Assembly (NCBI RefSeq): GCF_024137965.1
Contig: NZ_CP099975.1
Location: 1,240,001-1,304,000, forward strand
DNA length: 64,000 nt
Direction: 5' to 3'
Origin: Halomonas sp. Y3
GTDB lineage: Bacteria > Pseudomonadota > Gammaproteobacteria > Pseudomonadales > Halomonadaceae
In this document: piece by piece, positions 54,510 through 63,836 of the stretch
How the letters are laid out: each line of letters starts with the position of its first letter
Position numbering within the stretch: position 1 is the first letter of the stretch
The notes under the pieces: model-generated
Told to the model about the DNA's origin: nothing
The model's database searches: none
Seen by the model: only the letters and a program-made list of their open reading frames with translations
Made by a program: the position numbers and the translations under genes

Positions 54510-56216
54510 ATGATGCTCGACAACCCCGCTTCCAAGTATCGCCCCTTCGTTGCCGTGGACCTGCCCGACCGCCAGTGGCCTAACCGCCGCATCGAGCAGC
54601 CGCCGATCTGGACCAGCGTCGACCTGCGCGACGGCAACCAGTCGCTGATCGATCCCATGGATCAGGAGCGCAAGCAGCGCTTCTTCGACCTGCTGGTCAA
54701 GATCGGCTTCAAGGAGATCGAGGTGGGCTTCCCCTCGGCCTCCCAGACCGATTTCGACTTCGTGCGCTCCCTGATCGAGGGCGACCGCATTCCCGATGAC
54801 GTCACCATCCAGGTGCTGACCCAGGCCCGCGATCACCTGATCGACCGCACCTTCGAGTCCCTCAAGGGGGCGAAGAACGCCATCGTCCACGTCTACAACG
54901 CCACCGACCCGGTCTTCCGCCGCGTGGTGTTCAACGTGACGAAGGAGGAGTGCATCGGCATCGCCGTGGACGCCACCGCCCGCATCCGGCAGCGCATGGC
55001 GGAGGCCCCGGAGACGAACTGGACCTTCCAGTACTCCCCGGAGCTCTTCACCACCAGCGAGATGGACTTCGCCAAGGAGGTGGTCGAGGCGGTGATGGCG
55101 GCCTACGGTGCCACCGCCGAGAAGCCGATGATCGTCAACCTGCCGGCTACCGTGGAGGCGGCGTCGCCCAACAACTACGCCGACCAGGTGGAGTGGTTCT
55201 GCCGCCACGTGAAGAACCGCGATGCCCTGATCGTCAGCGTGCACCCCCACAACGACCGCGGCACCGGGGTGGCCGCCGCCGAGCTGACTCTGATGGCGGG
55301 CGCCGACCGCGTCGAGGGCACCCTCTTCGGCAACGGCGAGCGCACCGGCAACGTCGATATCGTGACGCTTGCCATGAACATGTACACCCAGGGCGTGCAC
55401 CCGGGCCTGGACTTCTCCAACATCACGCCGATCATGCGCGAAGTGGAGTACTGCAACCAGCTGCCGGTGCATCCGCGCCACCCCTACGTGGGCGACCTGG
55501 TCTTCACCGCCTTCTCCGGCTCCCACCAGGATGCCATCAAGAAGGGCATGGCGGAGCGCCGCGCCAACCCGGATGCCGTCTGGGAGGTGCCCTACCTGCC
55601 CATCGACCCCCTGGACGTGGGCCGCAGCTACGAGGCGGTGATCCGCGTCAACAGCCAGTCCGGCAAGGGCGGCGTCTCCTACCTGCTGGAGCAGGAGCAC
55701 GGCATCGAGCTGCCGCGCCGCCTCTCCATCGAGTTCAGCCAGGTGGTGCAGGAGGTGGCCGACCGCACCGGCAAGGAGATCACCTCCCAGATGATCTACC
55801 AGGCCTTCGCCGACGAGTATCTGGAGCAGACCTCGCCCTATGCGCTGGTCAGCCACCGCCTCTCCTCGGAGCCGGAGAGCCCAGTGGTGACCCTGGAGGC
55901 GACCATCGAGGAGCGCGGCGAGCGCCGCACCATCCAGGGCCAGGGCAACGGCCCGCTGGCGGCCTACATCAAGGCGCTGGCCGCCGCCGGCCACGACGTG
56001 GAGATCATCGACTACCACGAGCACTCCCGCGGCCAGGGCTCCGACGCCGAGGCGATCGCCTACGTGGAGGTGCGCATCGCCGGCGAGGCGGTGTTCGGCG
56101 TCGGCACCGACGAGAGCATCACCAGCGCCTCCATGAAGGCGGTGATGAGCGCCATCAACCGCAAGGTCTCGACCCAGGCCCCAGCGGCCAATGTGACTGC
56201 GGAGTCACTGGCGTGA
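54510..56216 (+). CDS. leuA: 2-isopropylmalate synthase, type 2
   Basis: LeuA condenses acetyl-CoA with 2-ketoisovalerate, the first committed step to leucine. The 568-residue protein is of the longer Pseudomonas/actinobacterial type: [77 protein letters not shown] and the C-terminal regulatory LeuA dimer domain with [19 protein letters not shown], which should bind leucine. The ATG follows AGGGAG by nine bases. It stands alone without leuBCD and is controlled by the leader upstream. Confidence 0.95.
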   Translation: MMLDNPASKYRPFVAVDLPDRQWPNRRIEQPPIWTSVDLRDGNQSLIDPMDQERKQRFFDLLVKIGFKEIEVGFPSASQTDFDFVRSLIEGDRIPDDVTIQVLTQARDHLIDRTFESLKGAKNAIVHVYNATDPVFRRVVFNVTKEECIGIAVDATARIRQRMAEAPETNWTFQYSPELFTTSEMDFAKEVVEAVMAAYGATAEKPMIVNLPATVEAASPNNYADQVEWFCRHVKNRDALIVSVHPHNDRGTGVAAAELTLMAGADRVEGTLFGNGERTGNVDIVTLAMNMYTQGVHPGLDFSNITPIMREVEYCNQLPVHPRHPYVGDLVFTAFSGSHQDAIKKGMAERRANPDAVWEVPYLPIDPLDVGRSYEAVIRVNSQSGKGGVSYLLEQEHGIELPRRLSIEFSQVVQEVADRTGKEITSQMIYQAFADEYLEQTSPYALVSHRLSSEPESPVVTLEATIEERGERRTIQGQGNGPLAAYIKALAAAGHDVEIIDYHEHSRGQGSDAEAIAYVEVRIAGEAVFGVGTDESITSASMKAVMSAINRKVSTQAPAANVTAESLA

Positions 56217-56228
56217 TACGCCTCCTGC

Positions 56229-56306
56229 TGTAGGAGCCCAATTCATTGGGCGATGGAGGCCGGAGGCCTCCCCGGCGCCAATCGCCCGACAAGTCGGGCT
56301 CCTACA
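56229..56306. repeat. Paired REP elements in inverted orientation
   Basis: The element starts TGTAGGAGCCC and ends GGGCTCCTACA, 11-base perfect terminal arms. The left REP has the stem CCCAAT/ATTGGG and the right CCCGAC/GTCGGG, different bases but both paired. The right end supplies the TAG stop codon of epmB (56302-56304). Confidence 0.85.
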
Positions 56307-57336
56307 AGGGCGTCTTGCTCCCTTCGCCGGGGATCTCCCTGACCAGCCGCGGCATCAGAAACCCCGGCAGCACTTCCCGGAGGCCCGCGACCAGCTCGCG
56401 GGCTTCTTCGTCCGGCACGTCGAAGTGGGCCGCGCCGGCCACCGGGTCGAGCACGTGGAGGTAGTAGGGCAGCACCCCCGCTTCGAAGAGCCTCTCCGAG
56501 AGCGCCGCCAGGGCGTCTACCGAATCGTTGACCCCGCGCAGCAGCACGCTCTGGTTGAGCAGGGTGACGCCGGCAGCCCTGAGCCGGGCGCAGGCGTCGA
56601 TCACGGCGTCGTCGATCTCCTGGGCGTGGTTGATATGCAGCACCACCACCTTCTGCAGCCGGGTACTGCCGAGCCAGTCGAGCAGGGCGGCGTCGATGCG
56701 GTCCGGGATCATCACCGGCAGGCGGGTATGGATCCGCAGCCGCCTGAGGTGGGGGATGGCCGCCAGGCGCTCGACCAGCCAGGCGAGCTGGCGGTCGCTG
56801 GCGGCCAGGGGGTCGCCGCCGGAGAGGATCGCTTCAACGATTGTGGGGTCGCGTCTCAGATGGTCGAGGCTTGACTCCCACTGGGCCCGGGAGGGGGCGT
56901 TCTCGGCGTAGGGAAAGTGGCGGCGGAAGCAGTAGCGGCAGTTGACCGCGCAGGCGGGACTGGTGATCAAGAGCACGCGTCCACGGTACTTGTGGATCAG
57001 CCCCTTCGCTGGAGTATGGGCGGCCTCCTCGAGGGGGTCGGCCACATAGCCTGGGGTCGGCAGGAGCTCCTCGCCCAGGGGCAGCACCTGGCGCAGCAGG
57101 GGGTCGGTCGGGTCACCCGGGCGCATGCGGGCCAGGAAGGCCTCGGGAACCCGCACCTCGAAGAGCCCATGGCCCGCCTCGGCGCCGGGCCGCCAGGCGG
57201 GATCCAGGCCCAGGCGACGGCACAGCTCGGCGGGGTCGCGAATGGCGCCGGCCAGCTGGGCCTGCCAGGCGGGCGGTAGCGCCAGCGGTTCGGCCTCGTC
57301 GTGACGCTGCAAAAGGGCGGGGCTTCGGGTTATCAT
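56302..57336 (-). CDS. epmB: EF-P beta-lysylation protein EpmB, lysine 2,3-aminomutase-like
   Basis: EpmB is a radical-SAM, PLP-dependent enzyme that converts lysine to beta-lysine for EF-P modification. The 344-residue protein shows LIHKYRGRVLLITSPACAVN, the cluster motif CAVNCRYCFRRHFPYAEN, LSGGDPLAASDRQLAWL, VVVLHINHAQEID and LPYYLHVLDPVAGAAHF. It ends REIPGEGSKTPL, whereas E. coli EpmB continues several residues; the stop codon is inside a REP element, so the tail was probably cut by that insertion. I use the ATG at 57336; a GTG at 57345 is possible. Divergent from efp. Confidence 0.92.
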   Translation of the reverse strand: MITRSPALLQRHDEAEPLALPPAWQAQLAGAIRDPAELCRRLGLDPAWRPGAEAGHGLFEVRVPEAFLARMRPGDPTDPLLRQVLPLGEELLPTPGYVADPLEEAAHTPAKGLIHKYRGRVLLITSPACAVNCRYCFRRHFPYAENAPSRAQWESSLDHLRRDPTIVEAILSGGDPLAASDRQLAWLVERLAAIPHLRRLRIHTRLPVMIPDRIDAALLDWLGSTRLQKVVVLHINHAQEIDDAVIDACARLRAAGVTLLNQSVLLRGVNDSVDALAALSERLFEAGVLPYYLHVLDPVAGAAHFDVPDEEARELVAGLREVLPGFLMPRLVREIPGEGSKTPL

Positions 57337-57449
57337 GCGGAACACCAGTCAATGCGGACGACGCCCGGCGACATGCCTGGCCTCGTCGAACTATCGTTTC
57401 CCAGCGCGCCCCGGGGTCCGGCGGCGCGCTTGAACATGGGTGAGAGAAG

Positions 57450-58016
57450 ATGGCGAACTATTCTACCAACGAATTCAAGGGCGGTCTGAAGGTGATGCTG
57501 GACGGCGATCCCTGCTCGATCGTCGAGAACGAGTTCGTGAAGCCCGGCAAGGGCCAGGCGTTCAACCGCGTCAAGCTGCGCAACCTGATCACCGGCCGCG
57601 TCTGGGAGCGCACCTTCAAGTCCGGCGAGAGCCTGGAAGGCGCCGACGTGATGGACCTGGACATGGAGTACCTCTACACCGACGGTGAGATGTGGCACTT
57701 CATGAAGACCGACGGCTCCTTCGAGCAGTACGCGGTGGAGAAGAAGGCCCTGGGCGACACCATCAAGTGGCTCAAGGAGCAGGTGGTCTACACCGTGACC
57801 CTGTGGAACGACAACGCCATCAGCGTGACCCCGCCCAACTTCATCGAGCTCGAGGTGGTCGAGACCGACCCGGGCCTCAAGGGCGACACCGCCCAGGGCG
57901 GCTCCAAGCCGGCGACCCTCTCCTCCGGCGCCGTGGTTCGCGTGCCGCTCTTTATCAACCAGGGCGAAGTCTTGAAGGTTGACACGCGCTCCGGCGAGTA
58001 CGTCTCCCGCGCCTGA
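57450..58016 (+). CDS. efp: Elongation factor P
   Basis: EF-P rescues ribosomes stalled at polyproline stretches. The 188-residue protein has the KOW-like N-domain with the modification site Lys34 in [19 protein letters not shown], and two OB domains ([53 protein letters not shown]). The Pro-Gly-Lys34-Gly loop is the type lysylated by EpmA, and both epmA and epmB flank it. Confidence 0.96.
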   Translation: MANYSTNEFKGGLKVMLDGDPCSIVENEFVKPGKGQAFNRVKLRNLITGRVWERTFKSGESLEGADVMDLDMEYLYTDGEMWHFMKTDGSFEQYAVEKKALGDTIKWLKEQVVYTVTLWNDNAISVTPPNFIELEVVETDPGLKGDTAQGGSKPATLSSGAVVRVPLFINQGEVLKVDTRSGEYVSRA

Positions 58017-58017
58017 G

Positions 58018-58032
58018 CCCGGCTTCGCCGGG
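58018..58032 (+). other. Small hairpin after efp
   Basis: CCCGGC and GCCGGG pair around TTC, two bases after the efp stop codon, followed at once by heptamer repeats rather than a T-tract. Confidence 0.55.
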
Positions 58033-58109
58033 AGCTGTAAGTTATGAGCTGTAAGCTCTAAGAAAAACCAGGTTTGTGGCAGTTTCTTGGCTTACGGCTT
58101 ACGGCTCTA
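58032..58109. repeat. Gene-less heptamer inverted pair after efp
   Basis: The left block 58032-58062 has seven-base units around GCTGTAA; the right block 58091-58109 has CTTACGG twice plus a diverged unit. The 28-base interior starts AAAAACCAGG and ends CAGTTTCTTGG, resembling the edges of the S23 cassette at 34.3-34.7 kb. Confidence 0.75.
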
Positions 58110-58111
58110 AA

Positions 58112-58137
58112 GGCCACGTCGGATCGGCGTGGCCTTC
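58112..58137 (+). terminator. Probable terminator of efp
   Basis: GGCCACG and CGTGGCC pair around TCGGATCGG, followed by TTC. It lies 20 bases before the epmA start, so it may also reduce read-through into epmA. Confidence 0.5.
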
Positions 58138-58157
58138 ATGGTTCTGGAGAGCGTTTC

Positions 58158-59144
58158 ATGGCCATTGACTGGCGCCCCACGGCGACGATCGCGACCCTGC
58201 GCGACCGGGCGCGGCTGCTGGCCGAGGTGCGGGTCTTCTTCGCCGAGCGCGGCGTGCTGGAGGTGGAGACGCCCGTGCTGGGCCACGGCGGCAGCACCGA
58301 CCTGCATCTGGCCTCGCTCTCGGCCCGGGCGACCACGCCGGCGGGACGCGAGCGGCTCTGGCTGCAGACCTCGCCGGAGTTCGCCATGAAGCGGCTGCTG
58401 GCGGCGGGGGCCGGGCCCATCTTCCAGCTGGCGCGCTGCTTCCGCGACGGCGAGGTGGGGCGGCGCCACAACCTCGAGTTCACCATGCTGGAGTGGTACC
58501 GCCCCGGCTTCACCCTCGATGCGCTGATCGAGGAGACGGCCGCCCTGGTGCACCGGCTGCTGGGTCGAGAGCCGGGGGATAAGGCGGTACCGCTGCGCCG
58601 TCGCCGCTACCGGGCGCTGTTTCGCGAGGCGTTGGCCATCGATCCCTTCACCGCGCCCCTGGCCGAGCTGCGCCGGCTGGCCGAAGAGAAGGGCGGGCTC
58701 GCCATGCATGACGCCCCCCGCGACGACTGCCTCGACCTGCTGATGAGTCTCGTGATCGAGCCGGGGCTTGGCCGCGAGGGGGTCGAGGTGGTGGTGGACT
58801 ACCCGGCCAGCCAGGCGGCCCTGGCCCGGCGTCACCGCGACCCGGAGGACGGCGAGTGGGTGGCCTCGCGCTTCGAGCTCTACCTCGAGGGGCTGGAGCT
58901 CGCCAACGGCTACGACGAGCTGACCGACGCCGCCGAGCAGGCGGCGCGCTTCGAGGAGGACAACACCGCCCGGCGGGCGGCGGGGCTGCCGGAGGTGGAC
59001 ATCGACCGGCGCCTGGTGGCGGCGCTTGAGCACGGTATGCCCGAGGGGAGTGGCGTGGCCCTGGGCATCGACCGGCTGATCCAGCTGGCCCTGGGCAAGG
59101 CCAGCGTGGCGGAGGTGATGGCCTTCGCCACGCCGCGCTGCTAG
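58158..59144 (+). CDS. epmA: EF-P beta-lysine ligase EpmA
   Basis: EpmA resembles the catalytic half of lysyl-tRNA synthetase and attaches beta-lysine to Lys34 of EF-P. The 328-residue protein has class II motifs: [66 protein letters not shown], and motif 3 in [16 protein letters not shown]. The anticodon-binding domain of LysRS is absent, as expected. The ATG at 58158 follows GGAGAG. Its stop overlaps the convergent psd stop. Confidence 0.93.
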   Translation: MAIDWRPTATIATLRDRARLLAEVRVFFAERGVLEVETPVLGHGGSTDLHLASLSARATTPAGRERLWLQTSPEFAMKRLLAAGAGPIFQLARCFRDGEVGRRHNLEFTMLEWYRPGFTLDALIEETAALVHRLLGREPGDKAVPLRRRRYRALFREALAIDPFTAPLAELRRLAEEKGGLAMHDAPRDDCLDLLMSLVIEPGLGREGVEVVVDYPASQAALARRHRDPEDGEWVASRFELYLEGLELANGYDELTDAAEQAARFEEDNTARRAAGLPEVDIDRRLVAALEHGMPEGSGVALGIDRLIQLALGKASVAEVMAFATPRC

Positions 59145-59977
59145 AACGCTCCCAGCGACTGCCCCATCTGCACCTTGGCGCCGGGCTCGAGGCCGTCGGC
59201 GAAGGCCACAGGCTCCGCGAAGGCCATCACCACCGTGGAGCCGAGCTTGAAGCGGCCCATCTCCGCGCCGCGTTCCAGATGCACCGGCGTGTCGAAGCGG
59301 ATGCGCTGCACGCCGCCCCGGGGCAGCGGGGTGATCTGCCCGGCCCACACCGTCTCGATGGCGGCGACGATCATCGCCCCCACCAGCACCATCACCATGG
59401 GGCCCTGCTCGGTGTCGAAGTGGCACACCAGGCGCTCGTTGCGGGCGAAGAGGTTGGGCACGTGCTCGGTGGTGGCGGCGTTCACCGAGAAGAGCCGCCC
59501 CGGCACGTAGACCATCTCGGTCAGGGTGCCGGCCAGGGGCATATGCACCCGGTGGTAGTCGCTCGGGGAGAGGTAGATGGTGGCGAAGCTGCCGCCCAGG
59601 TAGCGGCGGGCGGCGTCGCCGTCACCGCCCAGCAGGTCCATGGCCGAGAAGCGGTGGCCCTTGGCCTGGACCAGCTGGCCGGCTTCGAGGGGGCCGAACT
59701 GGGAGAGCCTGCCGTCGGCGGGGCTCAAGATCCCCTCGCCGAGGGGGCGGGCATCCGCCTTCAGCTCCCGGGTGAAGAAGTCGTTGAAGGTGGCGTAGGC
59801 CGTCGGGTCGGGGTTGGCCGCCTCGTTCATGTCGACCCTGAACTGACGAATGAAGCGCCGTATCAGGGCATTCTTCAGCCAGGGGGTGCGGCATTCAGCG
59901 AGGCGCCCCACCAGCCGCGAGAGCAGGTGGTGGGGCAGGGGGTACTGGATCAGGGCAAAGAGCTTGGCGAGTGACAA
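59141..59977 (-). CDS. psd: Phosphatidylserine decarboxylase proenzyme
   Basis: Psd makes phosphatidylethanolamine at the inner membrane. The 278-residue proenzyme cleaves itself at the LGST motif ([14 protein letters not shown], Ser247) to form the pyruvoyl group. Other conserved parts are [26 protein letters not shown] and [14 protein letters not shown]. The start is TTG 59977 with AGGA upstream. It forms the psd cluster with sseA and rsgA on the same strand. Confidence 0.94.
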   Translation of the reverse strand: MSLAKLFALIQYPLPHHLLSRLVGRLAECRTPWLKNALIRRFIRQFRVDMNEAANPDPTAYATFNDFFTRELKADARPLGEGILSPADGRLSQFGPLEAGQLVQAKGHRFSAMDLLGGDGDAARRYLGGSFATIYLSPSDYHRVHMPLAGTLTEMVYVPGRLFSVNAATTEHVPNLFARNERLVCHFDTEQGPMVMVLVGAMIVAAIETVWAGQITPLPRGGVQRIRFDTPVHLERGAEMGRFKLGSTVVMAFAEPVAFADGLEPGAKVQMGQSLGAF

Positions 59978-60005
59978 GGGCGTTCCTGTTGCTGTGCGTT
60001 GAAGG

Positions 60006-60836
60006 CTATTTCTCGATGGGGGTGTCGTCGCGGTTGCCCCACTCCTTCCAGGAGCCGGCGTAGCCGCGGATCTTCTCGAAGCCCAGGGCGCGGCCGACGA
60101 GCCAGGTGAAGCCGCTTCTGTGGTGGCTCTGGCAGTGGGTGGCCACCTCCATGTCGGGCGTCAGGCCCAGCGCCTCGAGCTCGGTGATCAGCTCGGCGTA
60201 GTCGCGGATGCGCAGCTGGCGCTCCGGGTCCATGGCGCGGGTCCACTCCATGTTCACGGCGCCGGGGATATGGCCCAGCTGGCGGTTGTCACCCTTCTCG
60301 CCGCGGTACTCCTCGGGGGAGCGGGCGTCCCAGATGGCGAAGCCCTTCTCGCCCAGGCGCTCCTGGAGCTCGATGCGGTCGATCAGTACCTCGGGCCTGA
60401 GCACTTCCGCCTCATAGTCGCTGGGCGTGGGGGCGGTGGACTCGGTGGCGACCGGCTGGCCGGCGGCGCGCCAGGCGTGGATGCCGCCGTTGAGGTAGGA
60501 GTAGCGGGTGTGGCCGATCAGCTCCAGGGTCCAGAGCAGGCGCCCGGCCCAGCCGCCGCCCTCGTCGTCGTAGGCCACCACGTGGGTGTCGCGGGTGAGG
60601 CCGAGCTCGCTGAAGAGCGCGGAGAGCTGCTCCACCGTGGGCTCCCGGCAGGGCACCTCGCCCTCGCCGCGCATCAGGCGCCCCTTGTCGAGGAAGATGG
60701 CACCGGGCACGTGGCCCTCGGTGTAGCTCTCGCCCTTGAGCGGCACATCGATGATCAGCAGCGACGGATCATCCAGGTGCTCGGCGAGCCGTTCCGGCTC
60801 GACGATCAGCGGCAGCAGGTTGGCTTCGGAACTCAT
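60006..60836 (-). CDS. sseA: Two-domain sulfurtransferase, RhdA/SseA type
   Basis: A 276-residue thiosulfate or mercaptopyruvate sulfurtransferase with tandem rhodanese domains. The N-terminal domain (about 10-130) is inactive. The C-terminal one carries the active cysteine in the loop [13 protein letters not shown]. The CQ-x-HHRS loop is like Azotobacter RhdA rather than the CG-S-G-x-T loop of mercaptopyruvate enzymes, so thiosulfate or persulfide transfer is more likely. GGAGAG precedes the ATG. It lies between psd and rsgA. Confidence 0.88.
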   Translation of the reverse strand: MSSEANLLPLIVEPERLAEHLDDPSLLIIDVPLKGESYTEGHVPGAIFLDKGRLMRGEGEVPCREPTVEQLSALFSELGLTRDTHVVAYDDEGGGWAGRLLWTLELIGHTRYSYLNGGIHAWRAAGQPVATESTAPTPSDYEAEVLRPEVLIDRIELQERLGEKGFAIWDARSPEEYRGEKGDNRQLGHIPGAVNMEWTRAMDPERQLRIRDYAELITELEALGLTPDMEVATHCQSHHRSGFTWLVGRALGFEKIRGYAGSWKEWGNRDDTPIEK

Positions 60837-60898
60837 GGGGCTCTCCTTTCCTTGTTCTGAGAATCAGGCCTTGTTCTGGCAATCAGGCAGTCGGGTGA

Positions 60899-61930
60899 TC
60901 AGGACTCGAGCGATTCGACGATGCGCCGATAGCTGGCGAAGCGCTCCGGGTGGATCTCGCCGCGCTCCACCGCCTCGAGCAGCGCGCAGCCCGGCTCATG
61001 GCGGTGGCGGCAGTCGCGGAAGCGGCAGCGGCCGAGGAAGTCCCGGAACTCGATGAAGCCTTCCGCCACCTGCTGCTCGTCCAGGTGGCCGAGGCCGAAC
61101 TCGCGGATCCCGGGGGAGTCGATCAGCTCGGCGGACTCGGCGTCGGGCAGCGGATAGAGCCGCGCCGTGGTCGTGGTATGGGTGCCCTTGCGCGAGTCCT
61201 TCGACAGCGCGCCGATGCGAAGTTCCTCGTCGGGCAGCAGGCGGTCGATCAAGGACGACTTGCCCACGCCGCTCTGGCCCACGAACACCGAGGTGCGCCC
61301 AGCCAGGCGAGCGTGCAGGGCGTCGAGGCCGTCCTCGCGCTCGGTGGTGGTGGTCACCACCGGGTAGCCCAGCCCCTCGTAGCGGCGCAGCAGCGCCAGC
61401 AGCTCGCCGCCACCCTCGGGCAGCAGGTCGATCTTGTTGAGCACCAGCACCGGCGCGATGCCCGTGGCCTCGGCGGCAATCAGGTAGCGGTCGATCAGGT
61501 TGGGGTGGGGCTCGGGCTCCACGGCGAAGACGATCAGGATCTGGTCGATGTTGGCCGCCACCGGCTTGAGCTGGCCGCGGGCGTCGGGGCGCTCCAGCAC
61601 GCTGTCGCGCTCGCCACGGGCCACCACCACGCCTTCCACCACTCGGCCATCGGGGTCCTCCCGGCCACGCCAGATCACCCGGTCGCCGGTGACAAGCCCT
61701 TCGAGGTTGGCGCGCAGGTGGCAGCGCACCGCCTCGTCGCTATCCTCGGGGCGCACGTCCAGGGTGCGGCCGAAGTGGGCGGTCACCCGCCCGGGGCGCT
61801 CCTGGCCGTACTCACCGGCGGCCAGTTTCTCGCTCTCACGGGCATCGCGCTTGGCGGCGCGCTCGGCGCGCTCGGCCTGGATCTTCTCGATGCGCCAGCG
61901 CTGCTGGCGGCTAAGCTTGCGTTTGCTCAT
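60899..61930 (-). CDS. rsgA: Ribosome small-subunit maturation GTPase RsgA
   Basis: RsgA is a circularly permuted GTPase that checks late 30S assembly. The 343-residue protein has a basic N-terminus, an OB domain ([16 protein letters not shown]), then G4 ([10 protein letters not shown]) before G1 ([20 protein letters not shown]) and G3 ([13 protein letters not shown]), and a zinc knuckle ([20 protein letters not shown]). It is divergent from orn across a perfect palindrome. Confidence 0.94.
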   Translation of the reverse strand: MSKRKLSRQQRWRIEKIQAERAERAAKRDARESEKLAAGEYGQERPGRVTAHFGRTLDVRPEDSDEAVRCHLRANLEGLVTGDRVIWRGREDPDGRVVEGVVVARGERDSVLERPDARGQLKPVAANIDQILIVFAVEPEPHPNLIDRYLIAAEATGIAPVLVLNKIDLLPEGGGELLALLRRYEGLGYPVVTTTTEREDGLDALHARLAGRTSVFVGQSGVGKSSLIDRLLPDEELRIGALSKDSRKGTHTTTTARLYPLPDAESAELIDSPGIREFGLGHLDEQQVAEGFIEFRDFLGRCRFRDCRHRHEPGCALLEAVERGEIHPERFASYRRIVESLES

Positions 61931-61946
61931 GGGGGCCTGATGCTCG

Positions 61947-61966
61947 GTACAATACCCGTATTGTAC
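61947..61966. promoter_or_regulatory. Perfect 20-bp palindrome in the rsgA-orn divergent promoter
   Basis: GTACAATACCCGTATTGTAC has 8-bp arms around CCCG. Each strand carries TACAAT, a good -10 hexamer, so face-to-face promoters may overlap here. It could also be an operator. Confidence 0.6.
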
Positions 61967-62025
61967 TCATCCACCGCGCCGGCTGTCGCGAAAACCGCGC
62001 CGGCGCCCGCAGCCAAGGCAGACTC

Positions 62026-62619
62026 ATGGCCCAGAATGACGACAGGCAGGACCCCCGCCAGCAGCGGCTGGTATGGATCGATCTGGAAATGACCGGACTC
62101 GACCCGGAGAAGGAGCGCATCATCGAGGTGGCGACCCTGGTCACCGACGCTGAGCTCAACGTCGTGGCCGAGGGGCCGGTGATCGCGGTGAGCCAGCCGG
62201 AGAGCCTGCTCGACGCCATGGACGCCTGGTGCACGAAGACCCACGGCGAGTCGGGGCTGACCGCCCGGGTCAAGGCGAGCGGCGTCGAGACCGCCGAAGC
62301 GGAGCGGCTGACCCTCGAGTTCCTGCGCGAGCATGTGACGCCCGGCAGCTCGCCCATGTGCGGCAACAGCGTGCACCAGGATCGCCGTTTCCTGGAACGC
62401 GAGATGCCCGAACTGCTGGCCTTCTTCCACTACCGCAACCTGGATGTCTCGACCCTCAAGGAGCTGGCCAAGCGTTGGAACCCCGGCGCCATGGCGGGCT
62501 TCCAGAAGCGCAACGTCCACCTGGCCATGGATGACATCAAGGAGTCCATCGCCGAGCTTGCCCACTACCGCGAGACCTTCCTGCGCCTGCCGGGCCAGGA
62601 GAGCGACGAGGAGGAGTAG
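62026..62619 (+). CDS. orn: Oligoribonuclease
   Basis: Orn degrades the last di- to pentanucleotides of RNA turnover, including pGpG from c-di-GMP breakdown. The 197-residue DEDDh exonuclease has [36 protein letters not shown] and the His-Asp pair in [13 protein letters not shown]. It links functionally to the diguanylate cyclase in this window. Its order next to rsgA and queG is as in E. coli. Confidence 0.95.
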   Translation: MAQNDDRQDPRQQRLVWIDLEMTGLDPEKERIIEVATLVTDAELNVVAEGPVIAVSQPESLLDAMDAWCTKTHGESGLTARVKASGVETAEAERLTLEFLREHVTPGSSPMCGNSVHQDRRFLEREMPELLAFFHYRNLDVSTLKELAKRWNPGAMAGFQKRNVHLAMDDIKESIAELAHYRETFLRLPGQESDEEE

Positions 62620-62620
62620 G

Positions 62621-63721
62621 TCAGCCGCTGGCGATCAGCGCCTGGCGCTTCTCTCGCTGGCGGGCCAGCGCCCAGCGCACGTGTTCGCGGACCAGATCGG
62701 AGGGGTAGGGCAGCCGTGCCCTGAGGGCGGCCTCCACGGCCTCGCTCCAGGGGGCGTTGCCGAGCCCCACGGCGAGGTTGCGCAGCCAGCGGGCGTAGCC
62801 GATGCGGCGTATGGGGCTGCCGGCGGTCTTCTCCAGGAACTCCTCCTCGCCCCAGGCGAAGAGCGCCAGCAGGCTGGCGCGGTCCAGGTCGTGGCGCGGC
62901 GCGAAGTCGGGCTCCTGGCTCACCCGGGCAAAGCGGGTGAAGGGGCAGACCAGCTGGCAGTCGTCGCAGCCGAACACTCGGTTGCCCATGGCCTCCCGGT
63001 AGCGCTCGGGGATGGCGCCATGCAGCTCGATGGTGAGGTAGGAGATGCAGGCCCGGGCATCCACCACCCGGTCCTCGACGATGGCGTCGGTGGGACAGGC
63101 GGTGCGGCAGGCGCTGCAGCTGCCGCAGTGCTCGCTCTCGAAGGGCGGGTCCACCGGCAGCGGCAGGTCGGTGTAGAGCTCACCCAGGAAGAAGAGCGAG
63201 CCCGCCTTCGGGTTGAGCAGCATGGCGTTCTTGCCGAACCAGCCGAGTCCCGCCTTGCGGGCCAGCGCCCGCTCCATCACCGGCGCGGAGTCCACGAAGG
63301 CGCGATAGCCGAAGGGCCCCACCTCGGCCTCGATCCATTTCGCCAGCGTCGCCAGGCGCTTGCGCATCAGCTTGTGGTAGTCGCGGCCGGTGGCGTAGCG
63401 CGACACATAGGCGCGCTCGGGCTGGCCCAGCACCTTGGCGGTCTCCACCTCCGCGGGCAGGTAGTCCAGGCGCACACTGATCACCCGGATCGTACCCGGC
63501 TCCAGCTCGGCGGGGCGGGTGCGCTTGGTGCCATGCTTGGCCATGAAGCCCATCTCGCCGTGGTAGCCGGCGGCCAGCCAGCGCTCGAGGCGCGCCTCGT
63601 CCTCGGCCAGGTCCACGTCGGTGATGCCCAGCTGCTGAAAGCCGAGCTCGCGGCCCCAGGCCTTGATGCGCTCGGCCAGGGGATAAAGGTGGGCGTCGGC
63701 GGGGGCAGACGGGTCGGACAT
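62621..63721 (-). CDS. queG: Epoxyqueuosine reductase
   Basis: QueG reduces epoxyqueuosine to queuosine in tRNA using cobalamin and two 4Fe-4S clusters. The 366-residue protein has the first cluster CGSCSACRTACPTDAI, the second around CDDCQLVCPF, and the substrate region YHGEMGFMAKHGTKRTRPA, GRDYHKLMRKRL and FVDSAPVMERALARKAGLGW. I start at MSDPSAPADAHLYPL; the frame stays open further upstream but without similarity. The stop lies one base from the convergent orn stop. It is divergent from nnr. Confidence 0.93.
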   Translation of the reverse strand: MSDPSAPADAHLYPLAERIKAWGRELGFQQLGITDVDLAEDEARLERWLAAGYHGEMGFMAKHGTKRTRPAELEPGTIRVISVRLDYLPAEVETAKVLGQPERAYVSRYATGRDYHKLMRKRLATLAKWIEAEVGPFGYRAFVDSAPVMERALARKAGLGWFGKNAMLLNPKAGSLFFLGELYTDLPLPVDPPFESEHCGSCSACRTACPTDAIVEDRVVDARACISYLTIELHGAIPERYREAMGNRVFGCDDCQLVCPFTRFARVSQEPDFAPRHDLDRASLLALFAWGEEEFLEKTAGSPIRRIGYARWLRNLAVGLGNAPWSEAVEAALRARLPYPSDLVREHVRWALARQREKRQALIASG

Positions 63722-63836
63722 GATCGCGGAAACACCATGCAGGGAGGCCTCGCCACTTGGCGCAGGCCGGGAAGGCTTTACACTATTCGTCAGTCGATAC
63801 CGCCATGGTAAAGCATTGCCCCTCGGGAGACACCGC

